DNA of 9,934 nucleotides from Chloroflexota bacterium (GCA_024640485.1 JAHEEY010000140.1:1-9934); one strand, 5' to 3'. Counted from the stretch's first letter, positions 1-6,478 are shown. The notes: generated from the letters alone by a model not told the origin. Translations and numbers: made by a program.

Positions 1-94
1 ACCGTGATAAACTAGACCACTGCCACGTCTGAACTGCCGATTGCATGAGTCGTTTTTTGCCAGCTGAGATGGCGGCATCGGCCGTATCCGCGGC

Positions 95-1903
95 TTATGC
101 CCCAGCGGCAGCCGTTTTCCCCGCAGGCACCACACAGATCACCGTCTGCCCAGGTTTAGGGATCGGCTGATAATCTGTGGTGTAGATTATCAACTGCTGG
201 TTGGCGGTAATCACAAACAGTGGAATCGCCTGACTGTCGTACTTGATTTGGAAGGCGACGTAGTCAAACTCATCCGTCAGCATAGTCGACTCGATCACCG
301 CTTCACTATCCAACCGCTCAACCAGGAATTTGAATGTCTTGTCCTGCCCGAAGAGCATGCGCCCACGCAGAGGGTGAGACTCAGCATCATGGTGTTCAGC
401 CCCGCCTTTGATCGGCAGCTGGTAGACTTCAGCCCGTCCAAACAGCTCGGTCAAATGCAGCGCCGCCAGGGAGTTCACATCACTATTGGAGGTCAGTGCC
501 AGGGAACGGCCGATTCCCGTTAAATCCAACTCATCCATCAATTCCTCTGAAATGGCATCTCCCAGCTGCGCCTCCAAACCCGCTTCTAGGGCCGAAGCAA
601 CGTTTTGAGAATTTGTGTCGATGAGCAGGGATCGCAGCCCTTGCTCCTGCAGGGCGGCAGCCATCAACCGGGCCAATTTATGCGCGCCGATAAAGAGGAT
701 GCCCTGTGGGTTTTTCTCTGACAGCCCGAACCGTATCGCCAAGGGGCCAGCGGTCAGCCCATACAAGGTAACGGTACCGACAATGACCAGGAAGGTGGCG
801 GTTACCAACTGCTGTGCCCCGGCGTGGCCCGCTTCAACCAGTTCAAAGGCGAAAATGGAAGCGACAGAGGCGGCTACAATACCGCGCGGGGCCATCCAGC
901 TCAAAAACAGCTTCTCTTTCAGATTCAAGCGGGTGCCCCAGGTGGAAAGAAAGACAGATATCGGCCGGGCCGCCAAAATGAGTACAGCCAGGAACAGCAG
1001 CCCGCGCCAGCTCAAGGCGATGACATCATCCAGTTCGATGCGCGCTGCCAGCATGATGAACAGGACGCCGATGAGCAGAACCCGCAGGTTTTCCTTGAAC
1101 TCAACTATGTGCTTGATCGATACCCATTTCTGATTGGCCAGGATGATGCCCATCAAGGTCACTGTCAGCAGCCCTGCCTCCGGGTGCAGTTCGTTGGAAA
1201 TGGCGAATACCGAGACAGCAATCAAAAGTGAAATTCCGTTTTGTAGATGATCGGGCGCCCAATAGTTGCGCAGCAAAACGATCATTACGGCAGCGCCCAA
1301 CGCGCCAAAAACGACCCCAATGATCGCCGTTTGCAGGACACCGCCCAAAACCACACTCGGTGCCTGGCCAAATTCACCGCTCAGGATCGCTTCAAAGATC
1401 AGCACCGCCAGCACGGCGCCGACCGGATCAATCAAAATACCTTCCCACTTCAGGATGGCGCTGGTGTAGCCTTTAGGGCGAATCTGTCGCAGCAGCGGTC
1501 CGATAACGGTGGGGCCGGTGACGATAAGAATAGCCCCCAGCAAGACAGACAAGGACCAATCCATTCCAAGAATAAAATGGGCTGCCGCAGCCGCCACCAG
1601 CCAGGTCACCAGGGCACCGACACTGATCAAGCGGAAGATGGCCCGGCCTACGTCGGGCAGTTCCCCCAAACGGAGCGTCAGACCTCCCTCAAACAGAATC
1701 ACTGCCACGGAAATCGAAACCAGCGGGAACAAGAGTTCGCCAAACAGATGGTCCGGCTGAATAAATCCAGTGATTGGCCCGGCAAGGAAGCCGAAAAGCA
1801 AAAGCAGCAAGATAGATGGCAGCCGCAGCCGCCAAGCAAGCCACTGTGCCAGAATGCCCAATATCAAAACACTTGCCAAGCCTACGAGAAGATGATCACT
1901 CAA
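95..1903 (-). CDS. CPA1-family (NhaP-type) cation/proton antiporter with RCK-like C-terminal domain
   Basis: Probable inner-membrane Na+(K+)/H+ antiporter of 602 residues, acting in pH and cation homeostasis. Residues 1-395 are a run of hydrophobic segments. Family landmarks are FEGG (E72), TGPTVIGPLLRQ (129-140), WEGILIDPVGA (153-163, with D159 the likely ion-binding acid) and APRGIV (R340). D159 is preceded by Ile where many NhaP/NHE proteins have the Asn of an ND motif; I recall this ID variant from cyanobacterial-type NhaP proteins. Residues 400-495 form a TrkA-N/RCK-like beta-alpha-beta unit (ILFIGAH at 402-408, acidic D429 after LLI), but the second glycine of GxGxxG is His408. Residues 530-595 resemble a small RCK-C-like domain. 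The start is TTG at 1901-1903, preceded by AAGGGG six bases upstream; no nearby ATG is as well placed. It is divergent from the DoxX-like gene. Family assignment is firm, ion specificity is not. Confidence 0.93.
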   Translation of the reverse strand: MSDHLLVGLASVLILGILAQWLAWRLRLPSILLLLLFGFLAGPITGFIQPDHLFGELLFPLVSISVAVILFEGGLTLRLGELPDVGRAIFRLISVGALVTWLVAAAAAHFILGMDWSLSVLLGAILIVTGPTVIGPLLRQIRPKGYTSAILKWEGILIDPVGAVLAVLIFEAILSGEFGQAPSVVLGGVLQTAIIGVVFGALGAAVMIVLLRNYWAPDHLQNGISLLIAVSVFAISNELHPEAGLLTVTLMGIILANQKWVSIKHIVEFKENLRVLLIGVLFIMLAARIELDDVIALSWRGLLFLAVLILAARPISVFLSTWGTRLNLKEKLFLSWMAPRGIVAASVASIFAFELVEAGHAGAQQLVTATFLVIVGTVTLYGLTAGPLAIRFGLSEKNPQGILFIGAHKLARLMAAALQEQGLRSLLIDTNSQNVASALEAGLEAQLGDAISEELMDELDLTGIGRSLALTSNSDVNSLAALHLTELFGRAEVYQLPIKGGAEHHDAESHPLRGRMLFGQDKTFKFLVERLDSEAVIESTMLTDEFDYVAFQIKYDSQAIPLFVITANQQLIIYTTDYQPIPKPGQTVICVVPAGKTAAAGA

Positions 1904-1950
1904 TCGAAACCCCTTATTGAAAATGGCGACATCTCTGCACTGATTTCACC

Positions 1951-1993
1951 TTGCAGATAGATGTCGGCCGGAATTGCAGTTAATCCTTGCAGT
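1951..1993. repeat. TTGCAG short direct repeats in antiporter leader
   Basis: TTGCAG occurs three times, at 1951-1956, 1974-1979 and 1987-1992. The last two extend to TTGCAGT and are spaced 13 bp start to start. They lie between the candidate promoter and the start codon of the antiporter gene, so they would be in its 5' leader. They may be a regulator site or chance; no family can be assigned. Confidence 0.25.
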
Positions 1994-2015
1994 CAGGACC
2001 TACACGCTTTCATGT

Positions 2016-2044
2016 ATTTAAGACCGTCCTGGTTACTATGTGAA
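2016..2044 (-). promoter_or_regulatory. Candidate sigma70-like promoter for the antiporter gene
   Basis: Read on the minus strand: TTCACA (complement of 2039-2044, 5 of 6 to TTGACA), a 17-base spacer, then TTAAAT (complement of 2016-2021, 4 of 6 to TATAAT). Transcription would begin near 2009, giving a leader of roughly 105 bases before the TTG start. This is a by-eye motif match only. Confidence 0.28.
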
Positions 2045-2054
2045 ATTTATCAAA
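2039..2054. promoter_or_regulatory. CRP/FNR-like operator candidate
   Basis: TGTGA-N6-TCAAA with an A/T-only centre matches 9 of 10 positions of the CRP-type TGTGA-N6-TCACA consensus with the correct spacing. It overlaps the -35 element of the candidate antiporter promoter, a position that would fit repression of that gene or control of the divergent DoxX-like gene. No Crp/Fnr regulator is encoded in the window, so the binding protein is unknown. Confidence 0.25.
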
Positions 2055-2304
2055 TCAGGGAACAGCCGTCAACGCGATCGACTGCATTCTCAATCTGCGC
2101 TAACTTGCCCTGCCCTGCAGCAAACAAACCATGCCAGCATGCAGTAATTCCCAAGGTCTGCCGAAATTTCATCCAATGACTGCACAAATCGCCATGTTCC
2201 CGTATATTTGGATACGTTTCATGATACGCAATCGCTTGCATATGGCGCTGCCGAATATCGCGGCGAACAGGTTCATGCATACAAATCACGAGGAGTAGAA
2301 TCTC

Positions 2305-2754
2305 ATGAGTTTGGAAAAAATCATCCGTTTCAAGCCCCGAACGACAAAGATACAGGCGGCTTTTCGCCTGATGCTGGGCGCCTTCCTGCTCTTTGCAGGC
2401 ATCGCCCACCTGACCGTATCCCGCACTGAATTCCTGGCCCAGGTGCCCCCCTGGGTCCCGCTTGACGGAGACCTGGTGGTAATCTTGTCTGGGATCGCGG
2501 AGATTGTTTTAGGTGCCGCTCTGATCGTTCTGCCGGGGTACCGCGCCCTGGTTGGTTGGCTTGCTGCCGCATTCATATTGGCTGTCTTCCCCGGCAATAT
2601 CTCCCAATACATCAATCGCATCGACGCCTTCGGTCTGAATAGTGATAGAGCACGGGCCGTTCGCCTGTTGTTTCAGCCGCTGTTAATTCTATGGGCTTTG
2701 TGGAGCACAGGGGCATGGCAGGCATGGCGGCATCGCAACTCCAAGCGTGAGTGA
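2305..2754 (+). CDS. DoxX-like small integral membrane protein
   Basis: A 149-residue protein with four predicted membrane segments: roughly residues 18-36, 57-77, 80-97 and 119-136. This matches the four-helix DoxX/DoxX-like family in length and layout. Supporting details are the FPGNISQY stretch after helix 3 (95-102) and the RLLFQPLLILWAL start of helix 4, both typical positions in this family. Proteins of this type are usually annotated as membrane components of respiratory or redox-linked complexes, but the role of most is unknown, and no partner is adjacent here. The N-terminus (MSLEKIIRFKPR) is basic and probably cytoplasmic; the C-terminus is also basic. The ATG is preceded by AGGAG at 2291-2295, nine bases upstream. 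Transcription is divergent from the antiporter and convergent with the hydrolase. Family assignment is good; function is not known. Confidence 0.85.
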   Translation: MSLEKIIRFKPRTTKIQAAFRLMLGAFLLFAGIAHLTVSRTEFLAQVPPWVPLDGDLVVILSGIAEIVLGAALIVLPGYRALVGWLAAAFILAVFPGNISQYINRIDAFGLNSDRARAVRLLFQPLLILWALWSTGAWQAWRHRNSKRE

Positions 2755-2918
2755 AGCTCTGTGACCGGGTCACATGCACAGATCAGGATCAGGAGGCCGC
2801 GCTTGAGAGCATTGCCTGGCTTGTGCCGCCTACTAGGAATTTAATGCAACCCTGCTCATACCTAGGGGCAAGCATACCCCTTCCCTAGACTGCGATCCGC
2901 CGCAGGCTGCGCAGTGGT
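2755..2918. other. Convergent intergenic spacer with inverted repeats
   Basis: This spacer separates the stops of the DoxX-like gene and the alpha/beta hydrolase. It contains the 15-bp palindrome listed separately. A second inverted repeat is AGGGG (2864-2868), 8-nt loop, CCCCT (2877-2881). A third is ACTGCG (2889-2894) with CGCAGT (2910-2915). None is followed by a T tract on either strand, so calling any of them a Rho-independent terminator would be speculative. Confidence 0.4.
2760..2774. other. Perfect 15-bp palindrome TGTGACC-G-GGTCACA
   Basis: Two seven-base arms around one central G begin six bases after the DoxX-like stop codon. As RNA it can form a 6-bp stem with a 3-nt loop, which could protect or end the transcript. 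As DNA its half-sites TGTGA and TCACA are exactly those of the CRP consensus, but they are separated by five bases rather than six. Its place between convergent genes favours a 3'-end role over an operator role. Confidence 0.35.
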
Positions 2919-3725
2919 TCACCCAGTGTTCTTCACCCTGGACAGGAATTCCAGCATGAGCCGGTCAAATTCCTGGGGACATTCCCAGTTGACCGCATGT
3001 CCGGACCCTTCTACGAAGGCGAATTCACCTTTTGGGCACAGGTCAGCACTGGCTGTGGCATGCTCCTTGGGCCAGAACGGGCTCTCGGATCCGGCGACGA
3101 ACAGGGCCGGCACATCGGTCTTTCTTATCGTCTCCCGCCAGTCGGTGTCGGCATGGTCCAAAAGCAGCGGCTTGGTTCCCTCTCGGTCGAATTTCAGATA
3201 CTTCGGCCCCCGCATAAGCATCATCAAAACGATCAACTTGTTCACCGGCAGATTGTTCGGCTTGGGCAGCGGCTTGTCGAAGAAGGTGGGACGCGTTTCA
3301 GCATTCAAGCCATACATGCCGTAGGGCCACTCTTCTTCATTGATCATCTTCGGCGTCTGATCAACAGAGATCAAGCCATGCAGATGTGCGCTGCCAAATT
3401 GGGAAACATAGGACCACATGGATGAGGCGCCTTGAGATTGTCCGATCAGGAATGCCTTCTCTATCTTCAAATGGCGTATCAGCGCATCCAAATCCTTCCC
3501 CTGAGTGGCCATATCTTGTCCAAAGGGTGGGTTCTCAGAGCTGCCATGTGACCGTCTGTCAAAACCGATGACCCGGTATCCATGCTTTAGCAGGACCTTC
3601 TCCTGGTCATACCAGGAAGTCGCGGGAGCCGAGTACCCGGCAATGAGGATCACCGGTGTGCCGCTGCCCTTATCGATATATCCCAGTTTCACTTCATCGT
3701 CTGTGGTAAAGAATTCCATTTTCAT
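2919..3725 (-). CDS. Alpha/beta hydrolase fold protein
   Basis: A 268-residue cytosolic protein with no signal peptide. The nucleophile elbow is GQSQG at 95-99 (Ser97) and the catalytic His is in GSGHAVNWE (His243). The early strand-loop ILIAGYSAPATSW (26-38) takes the place of the usual HGxP oxyanion segment, and VIGFDRRSHGSSE (52-64) is the normal next landmark. Length fits the esterase/haloperoxidase-like hydrolases. The triad acid is not obvious: the usual Asp after strand 7 is absent from VAGSESPFWP (210-219). Asp122 in ISVDQTP after strand 6, or Glu214, could substitute. The ATG at 3723-3725 follows AAGGA with about eight bases of spacing; a second Met lies two codons in. It is 55 bp downstream of the FAD-linked dehydrogenase on the same strand, so the two are probably co-transcribed. 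Substrate cannot be deduced. Confidence 0.88.
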   Translation of the reverse strand: MKMEFFTTDDEVKLGYIDKGSGTPVILIAGYSAPATSWYDQEKVLLKHGYRVIGFDRRSHGSSENPPFGQDMATQGKDLDALIRHLKIEKAFLIGQSQGASSMWSYVSQFGSAHLHGLISVDQTPKMINEEEWPYGMYGLNAETRPTFFDKPLPKPNNLPVNKLIVLMMLMRGPKYLKFDREGTKPLLLDHADTDWRETIRKTDVPALFVAGSESPFWPKEHATASADLCPKGEFAFVEGSGHAVNWECPQEFDRLMLEFLSRVKNTG

Positions 3726-3780
3726 TTCTATCTTCCTTTCTGTTTCATCTGGCTAGAAGAACGATGGTTCTCGGCTGCGC

Positions 3781-5154
3781 TTACAGGGCCGGCAGCATCT
3801 TTCCCGGGTTCATCAAATTTTGTGGATCCAAGGCACGCTTGATAGCGCGCATCACCGCCAGGGCGCCATCGCCATGTTCCGCCCGCATAAACTTCATCTT
3901 GCCCATGCCCACGCCGTGCTCGCCGGTGATGGTCCCGCCCATACCCAGGGCACGTTCGACCAGTCGTTCGTTCAGACGTTCCGCTTCCGCATGATCATCA
4001 GGGTTGGCGGGGTCAACCAGCAGCAGCATGTGGAAGTTGCCATCGCCGACGTGCCCGACCAGCGGGGCGGTGAGGAAAGATTCGCTCAGGTCTTGCTTTG
4101 TCTCGCTGATACACTCTGCAAGCCGCGATATGGGCACGCAGACATCGGTGGTCAAGGAGCGGCAGCCAGGCCGGAAGGCCAGGCTGGCGTAGTAGGCATT
4201 ATGGCGCGCTTTCCAAAGGGCATTCCGTTCTTCAGTATCCACCGCCCACTTGAAGTCGCTGCCGCCCCAGGCATGGGTGATCTCGCCGGCCATCTGGGCA
4301 CATTCATGCACCGTGGCGGTGGAGCCGTGGAATTCCAGGAATAAGGTCGGGCGTTCCACCAGGTTGAGGTCGGTAAATTGGTTGACAGCCTGCACCATCA
4401 CCTCATCCAGAAATTCGATCCGGGCCACAGGAATCCCGACCTGCCGGATCTCGGTCACGGCCTTCACCGCCGAGTCGAACTCGGCAAAACCGACCACCGC
4501 CGCCGACATCGCCTCCGGCACACCCTGCAGCCGCAGGGCGATCTCGGTGATAATACCCAGCGTGCCTTCGGCACCCACCAGGAGGTGGGTCAAATCGTAG
4601 CCCGCTGACGATTTGCGGGCGCGTGTTCCAGTGCGGATCACCTCTCCCCCAGGGAGCACAACAGTCAAGGTCAGCACGTTGTCACCCATGGTGCCGTATC
4701 GCACTGCGGTGGTGCCGCTGGCGCGGGTGCTGACCATCCCGCCGAAAGTGGCGTCGGCACCCGGATCAACCGGGAAGAACATCCCCTGCAGCCGCAGGTG
4801 CTTGTCCAGCTGCTGGCGGGTCACGCCCGCCTGCACGGTGCAGTCCAGGTCTTCAGGGCTTACACGCAGGACCTTGTCCATACGAGACAGGTCCACGGAA
4901 ACCCCGCCGTGGGGCGCGAAGATGTGCCCTTCGAGCGAGCTGCCGGCGCCAAAGGGAATGACCGGCGTCTGGTATTGATAGCAGAGCCTGACGACTTCAG
5001 AGACCTCCTCGGTGGTCAGAGGAAAACAGACGGCATCGGGAGGCATGGGCGGCAGCGGCGATTCGTCCTTGCCGTGCTGTTGGCGTTCATAGTCGCTCAC
5101 TGTGAAGCGATCACCGAGGAAGCGGGTCAGTTCATTGATCAATTGGGTGTTCAT
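3781..5154 (-). CDS. FAD-linked D-2-hydroxyacid dehydrogenase (D-lactate dehydrogenase LDHD/GlcD type)
   Basis: A 457-residue flavoprotein that probably oxidises D-lactate (or glycolate or another D-2-hydroxyacid) to the 2-keto acid, passing electrons to a respiratory acceptor. The N-terminal FAD-binding (PCMH) domain spans about 40-215 and includes PFGAGSSLEGH (67-77), FPVDPGADATFGGM (127-140), SGTTAVRYGTMGDNVL (146-161) and VGAEGTLGIITE (193-204). The C-terminal FAD-oxidase domain (about 216-455) has HVGDGNFH (368-375), GEHGVGMGK (411-419) and LDPQNLMNPGK (442-452). The two His of the first motif and the Glu of the second are the expected metal/substrate residues. The wording around 127-161 resembles LDHD more than GlcD, and no glcE or glcF neighbour is present. 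The ATG at 5152-5154 follows GAGAGGA four bases away. Length is normal for the family and the protein looks complete. It is first in a probable two-gene unit with the hydrolase. Confidence 0.93.
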   Translation of the reverse strand: MNTQLINELTRFLGDRFTVSDYERQQHGKDESPLPPMPPDAVCFPLTTEEVSEVVRLCYQYQTPVIPFGAGSSLEGHIFAPHGGVSVDLSRMDKVLRVSPEDLDCTVQAGVTRQQLDKHLRLQGMFFPVDPGADATFGGMVSTRASGTTAVRYGTMGDNVLTLTVVLPGGEVIRTGTRARKSSAGYDLTHLLVGAEGTLGIITEIALRLQGVPEAMSAAVVGFAEFDSAVKAVTEIRQVGIPVARIEFLDEVMVQAVNQFTDLNLVERPTLFLEFHGSTATVHECAQMAGEITHAWGGSDFKWAVDTEERNALWKARHNAYYASLAFRPGCRSLTTDVCVPISRLAECISETKQDLSESFLTAPLVGHVGDGNFHMLLLVDPANPDDHAEAERLNERLVERALGMGGTITGEHGVGMGKMKFMRAEHGDGALAVMRAIKRALDPQNLMNPGKMLPAL

Positions 5155-5195
5155 TGGTTCCTCTCGCTGGGTGTGTCAGTCGGGCAAAGGCGCAG

Positions 5196-5210
5196 CCATC
5201 GCTTCGATGG
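5196..5210. promoter_or_regulatory. Palindrome CCATCG-CTT-CGATGG upstream of the dehydrogenase gene
   Basis: A perfect 6+3+6 inverted repeat ends 42 bp upstream of the ATG of the FAD-linked dehydrogenase and downstream of the weak candidate promoter at 5223-5250. It could be an operator that blocks transcription or a leader-RNA hairpin. No regulator gene is adjacent, so the assignment rests only on symmetry and position. Confidence 0.3.
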
Positions 5211-5222
5211 GAGTCTTGCGGC

Positions 5223-5250
5223 AATGTAGTCGTATTATTGGGACAGTGAA
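5223..5250 (-). promoter_or_regulatory. Weak candidate promoter for the dehydrogenase-hydrolase pair
   Basis: Read on the minus strand: TTCACT (complement of 5245-5250, 4 of 6), a 16-base spacer, then TACATT (complement of 5223-5228, 4 of 6). The transcript would start near 5216, just before the palindrome at 5196-5210. Match quality is low. Confidence 0.18.
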
Positions 5251-5656
5251 TTCATCCTCCATCCCGCTGTCGATTTCTTCGGCCAATTGACCCGATCTAC
5301 CCATCTGTCTTTGCCCGCAGCAAAGATGATACCCTATCTTCCGGTAATCTGGACAAAGTGTAATGGCGAACTATCCCTGCCTCACAGCCGGGCAGCATCG
5401 TTGGTTCAGAGCCCGACTCGAGGCCAAATGCACCTTTCAAGGCCAATTACAGTTCGATGGCTTGATAATCCGCCGGCGCTCATCCATGGCAAAGCCTCTG
5501 CCGGCAGCTACCGACCGAGCCCGCCAGCACACTCTTGCTGTCACTTCTATCGGTGTCAACGTTGATCGCTATACCAACGACAGGAGATCTCACCAGCGGG
5601 CCCTAGATACGACTTTTCGGCATGCCGCCCCTCCAATCTGACCACACGCTGATATT

Positions 5657-5673
5657 AGCGGCCCTTAGCCGCT
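5657..5673. other. Hairpin AGCGGC-CCTTA-GCCGCT
   Basis: A 6-bp GC-rich stem with a 5-nt loop begins 16 bases after the stop of the doubtful plus-strand frame 5363-5641. There is no following T run, so it is at best a weak terminator or an isolated stem-loop. Confidence 0.25.
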
Positions 5674-5801
5674 GCCCGCCTGAAGTTATCAATCATCAGA
5701 CTAGTGATCTATCCGCTCCCGGGCATTGTCGCACCATCACATGTCCAGGCTCGTAGAGTGAAGACATGATTAGGATATTCGTTTCACTACAGCGGTCTCA
5801 A

Positions 5802-5807
5802 TATAAT
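5802..5807 (+). promoter_or_regulatory. Perfect TATAAT -10 hexamer, no good -35
   Basis: The sequence TATAAT stands alone; the bases 16-18 positions upstream (within TTCGTTTC) do not resemble TTGACA and there is no TG extension. If used, it would give a leader of about 240 bases before the VOC gene. A chance occurrence in this much sequence is quite possible. Confidence 0.15.
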
Positions 5808-6052
5808 GCGCGGCAGGTCGGTCGCTCATCTGGGATTGTTTCCAGCCAATTATCAGGCGTGACTGCAGCACAATTGCATGCTGCTGATACGGCAGAAGTT
5901 GGTCGACGGCGTTGCTGCCGCTCATCTTAGTTGGTATGTCTGGCCGACATTCGGCATGATGAAAGGTTTGGACGCAGACGCGCCTAGGCCTTCAGCCCCA
6001 CCAGTCACGCTGTCACGACATCCGAACCGTACGAACAGCAAAGGAAAATCAA

Positions 6053-6478
6053 TTGACCGCTATTAACCCCTATCTAACTTTTAATGGCAACTGTGAAGAA
6101 GCTTTCAACTTCTACGTCTCGGTGCTCGGCGGCCAGCCACCCACGTTTGTTCGCTTTGACGCCTTTCACTCTGAAGATGGCCTGGGCGGCAGCGACAGTG
6201 AGAAGATCATGCACGTGGCCATACCCATCGGTGACGGTTCAGTACTGATGGGTAGTGACACAGCGGATGCCATGGTCAGTGCCGTGTTTGGCACCAATTT
6301 CAGCATTTCGCTCCAGGTAGACAGCCAAGCAGATGCGGACAGATTCTACAGCGGGCTTTCGGCTGGAGGCAAAGCGACGATGCCCATGAATCTTGCGCCC
6401 TGGGGCGACTACTTCGGCATGTTGGTCGACCAATTTGGCATCCAGTGGATGATCAACCACGTCCAAAATCAGCAGTAG
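6053..6478 (+). CDS. PhnB-like VOC (glyoxalase/bleomycin-resistance fold) protein
   Basis: A 141-residue soluble protein of the vicinal-oxygen-chelate superfamily, closest in wording to the PhnB/YjdN group. The two beta-alpha-beta-beta-beta units show as INPYLTFNGNCEEAFNFY (4-21) followed by IMHVAIPIGDGSVLMGSD (52-69). The second half shows ISLQVDSQADADRFYSGL (85-102) and the diagnostic PWGDYFGMLVDQFGIQWMIN (116-135). The length is normal for this group. PhnB-type members are mostly of unknown activity; the name should not be taken as evidence for glyoxalase I, phosphonate metabolism or antibiotic resistance. The start is TTG at 6053-6055, supported by AAGGA at 6041-6045 seven bases upstream and by the protein beginning MTAINPYLTF, the usual family start. 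It is 217 bp upstream of the cyclic-nucleotide-domain gene on the same strand; co-transcription is possible but not shown. Confidence 0.9.
   Translation: MTAINPYLTFNGNCEEAFNFYVSVLGGQPPTFVRFDAFHSEDGLGGSDSEKIMHVAIPIGDGSVLMGSDTADAMVSAVFGTNFSISLQVDSQADADRFYSGLSAGGKATMPMNLAPWGDYFGMLVDQFGIQWMINHVQNQQ

Larger units (their letters stand above)
1904..2304. other. Intergenic region between divergent antiporter and DoxX-like genes
   Basis: About 400 bp with no convincing gene; the open frames crossing it show no recognisable protein and mostly run antisense into neighbours. It should hold the promoters of both flanking genes. Visible items are a candidate minus-strand promoter, an overlapping CRP/FNR-like site and TTGCAGT direct repeats (each listed separately). 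There is also a small interrupted palindrome CATGC-CA-GCATG at 2130-2141. I could not identify a good sigma70-like promoter for the plus-strand DoxX-like gene. Confidence 0.5.
5155..6052. other. Roughly 900-bp intergenic region with no convincing gene
   Basis: This region separates the divergent dehydrogenase and VOC genes. The only sizeable open frames are 5363-5641 and 5287-5565 (plus strand, overlapping, about 92 codons each) and 5878-6066. None has a good ribosome-binding site or a recognisable sequence; the last overlaps the VOC start. A hairpin 16 bases after the 5363-5641 frame gives it slight support as a small or decayed gene. Other visible items, listed separately, are a palindrome and weak promoter for the dehydrogenase and a perfect TATAAT. 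An additional GCAGCA (5865-5870), 8-nt loop, TGCTGC (5879-5884) inverted repeat is present. I found no tRNA or known RNA. Confidence 0.45.

Noticed and set aside
1..94. Sequence beyond the antiporter stop checked for a terminator or gene.
   Set aside because: Only a 4-bp GCCG/CGGC stem is visible, with no T tract in the right place and no gene.
1247..1960. 237-codon plus-strand open frame opposite the antiporter gene.
   Set aside because: It is Gln/Lys/Arg-rich with no family resemblance and lies antisense to a clear membrane protein gene; it is a shadow frame.
2050..2409. 119-codon minus-strand frame crossing the intergenic region and the start of the DoxX-like gene.
   Set aside because: It overlaps the 5' part of a well-supported gene, has no recognisable domain and no good ribosome-binding site.
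5380..5430. GGTTCAGAGCCCGACTC resembles part of a tRNA T-arm.
   Set aside because: It lacks the GTTCGANNC core and no acceptor, D or anticodon arm can be built around it.
5363..5641. 93-codon plus-strand frame considered as a small gene.
   Set aside because: It has no Shine-Dalgarno sequence before the ATG and an unrecognised product, and it overlaps another frame of equal length. It is retained only as a note in the intergenic entry.
5878..6066. 62-codon frame running into the VOC start.
   Set aside because: It has no ribosome-binding site, overlaps the VOC start in another frame and has no recognisable sequence.
6053..6478. Calling the VOC protein an antibiotic-resistance or phosphonate-metabolism protein.
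   Set aside because: The similarity is to the PhnB/YjdN group by fold and motif only, and no phn or resistance genes are nearby.
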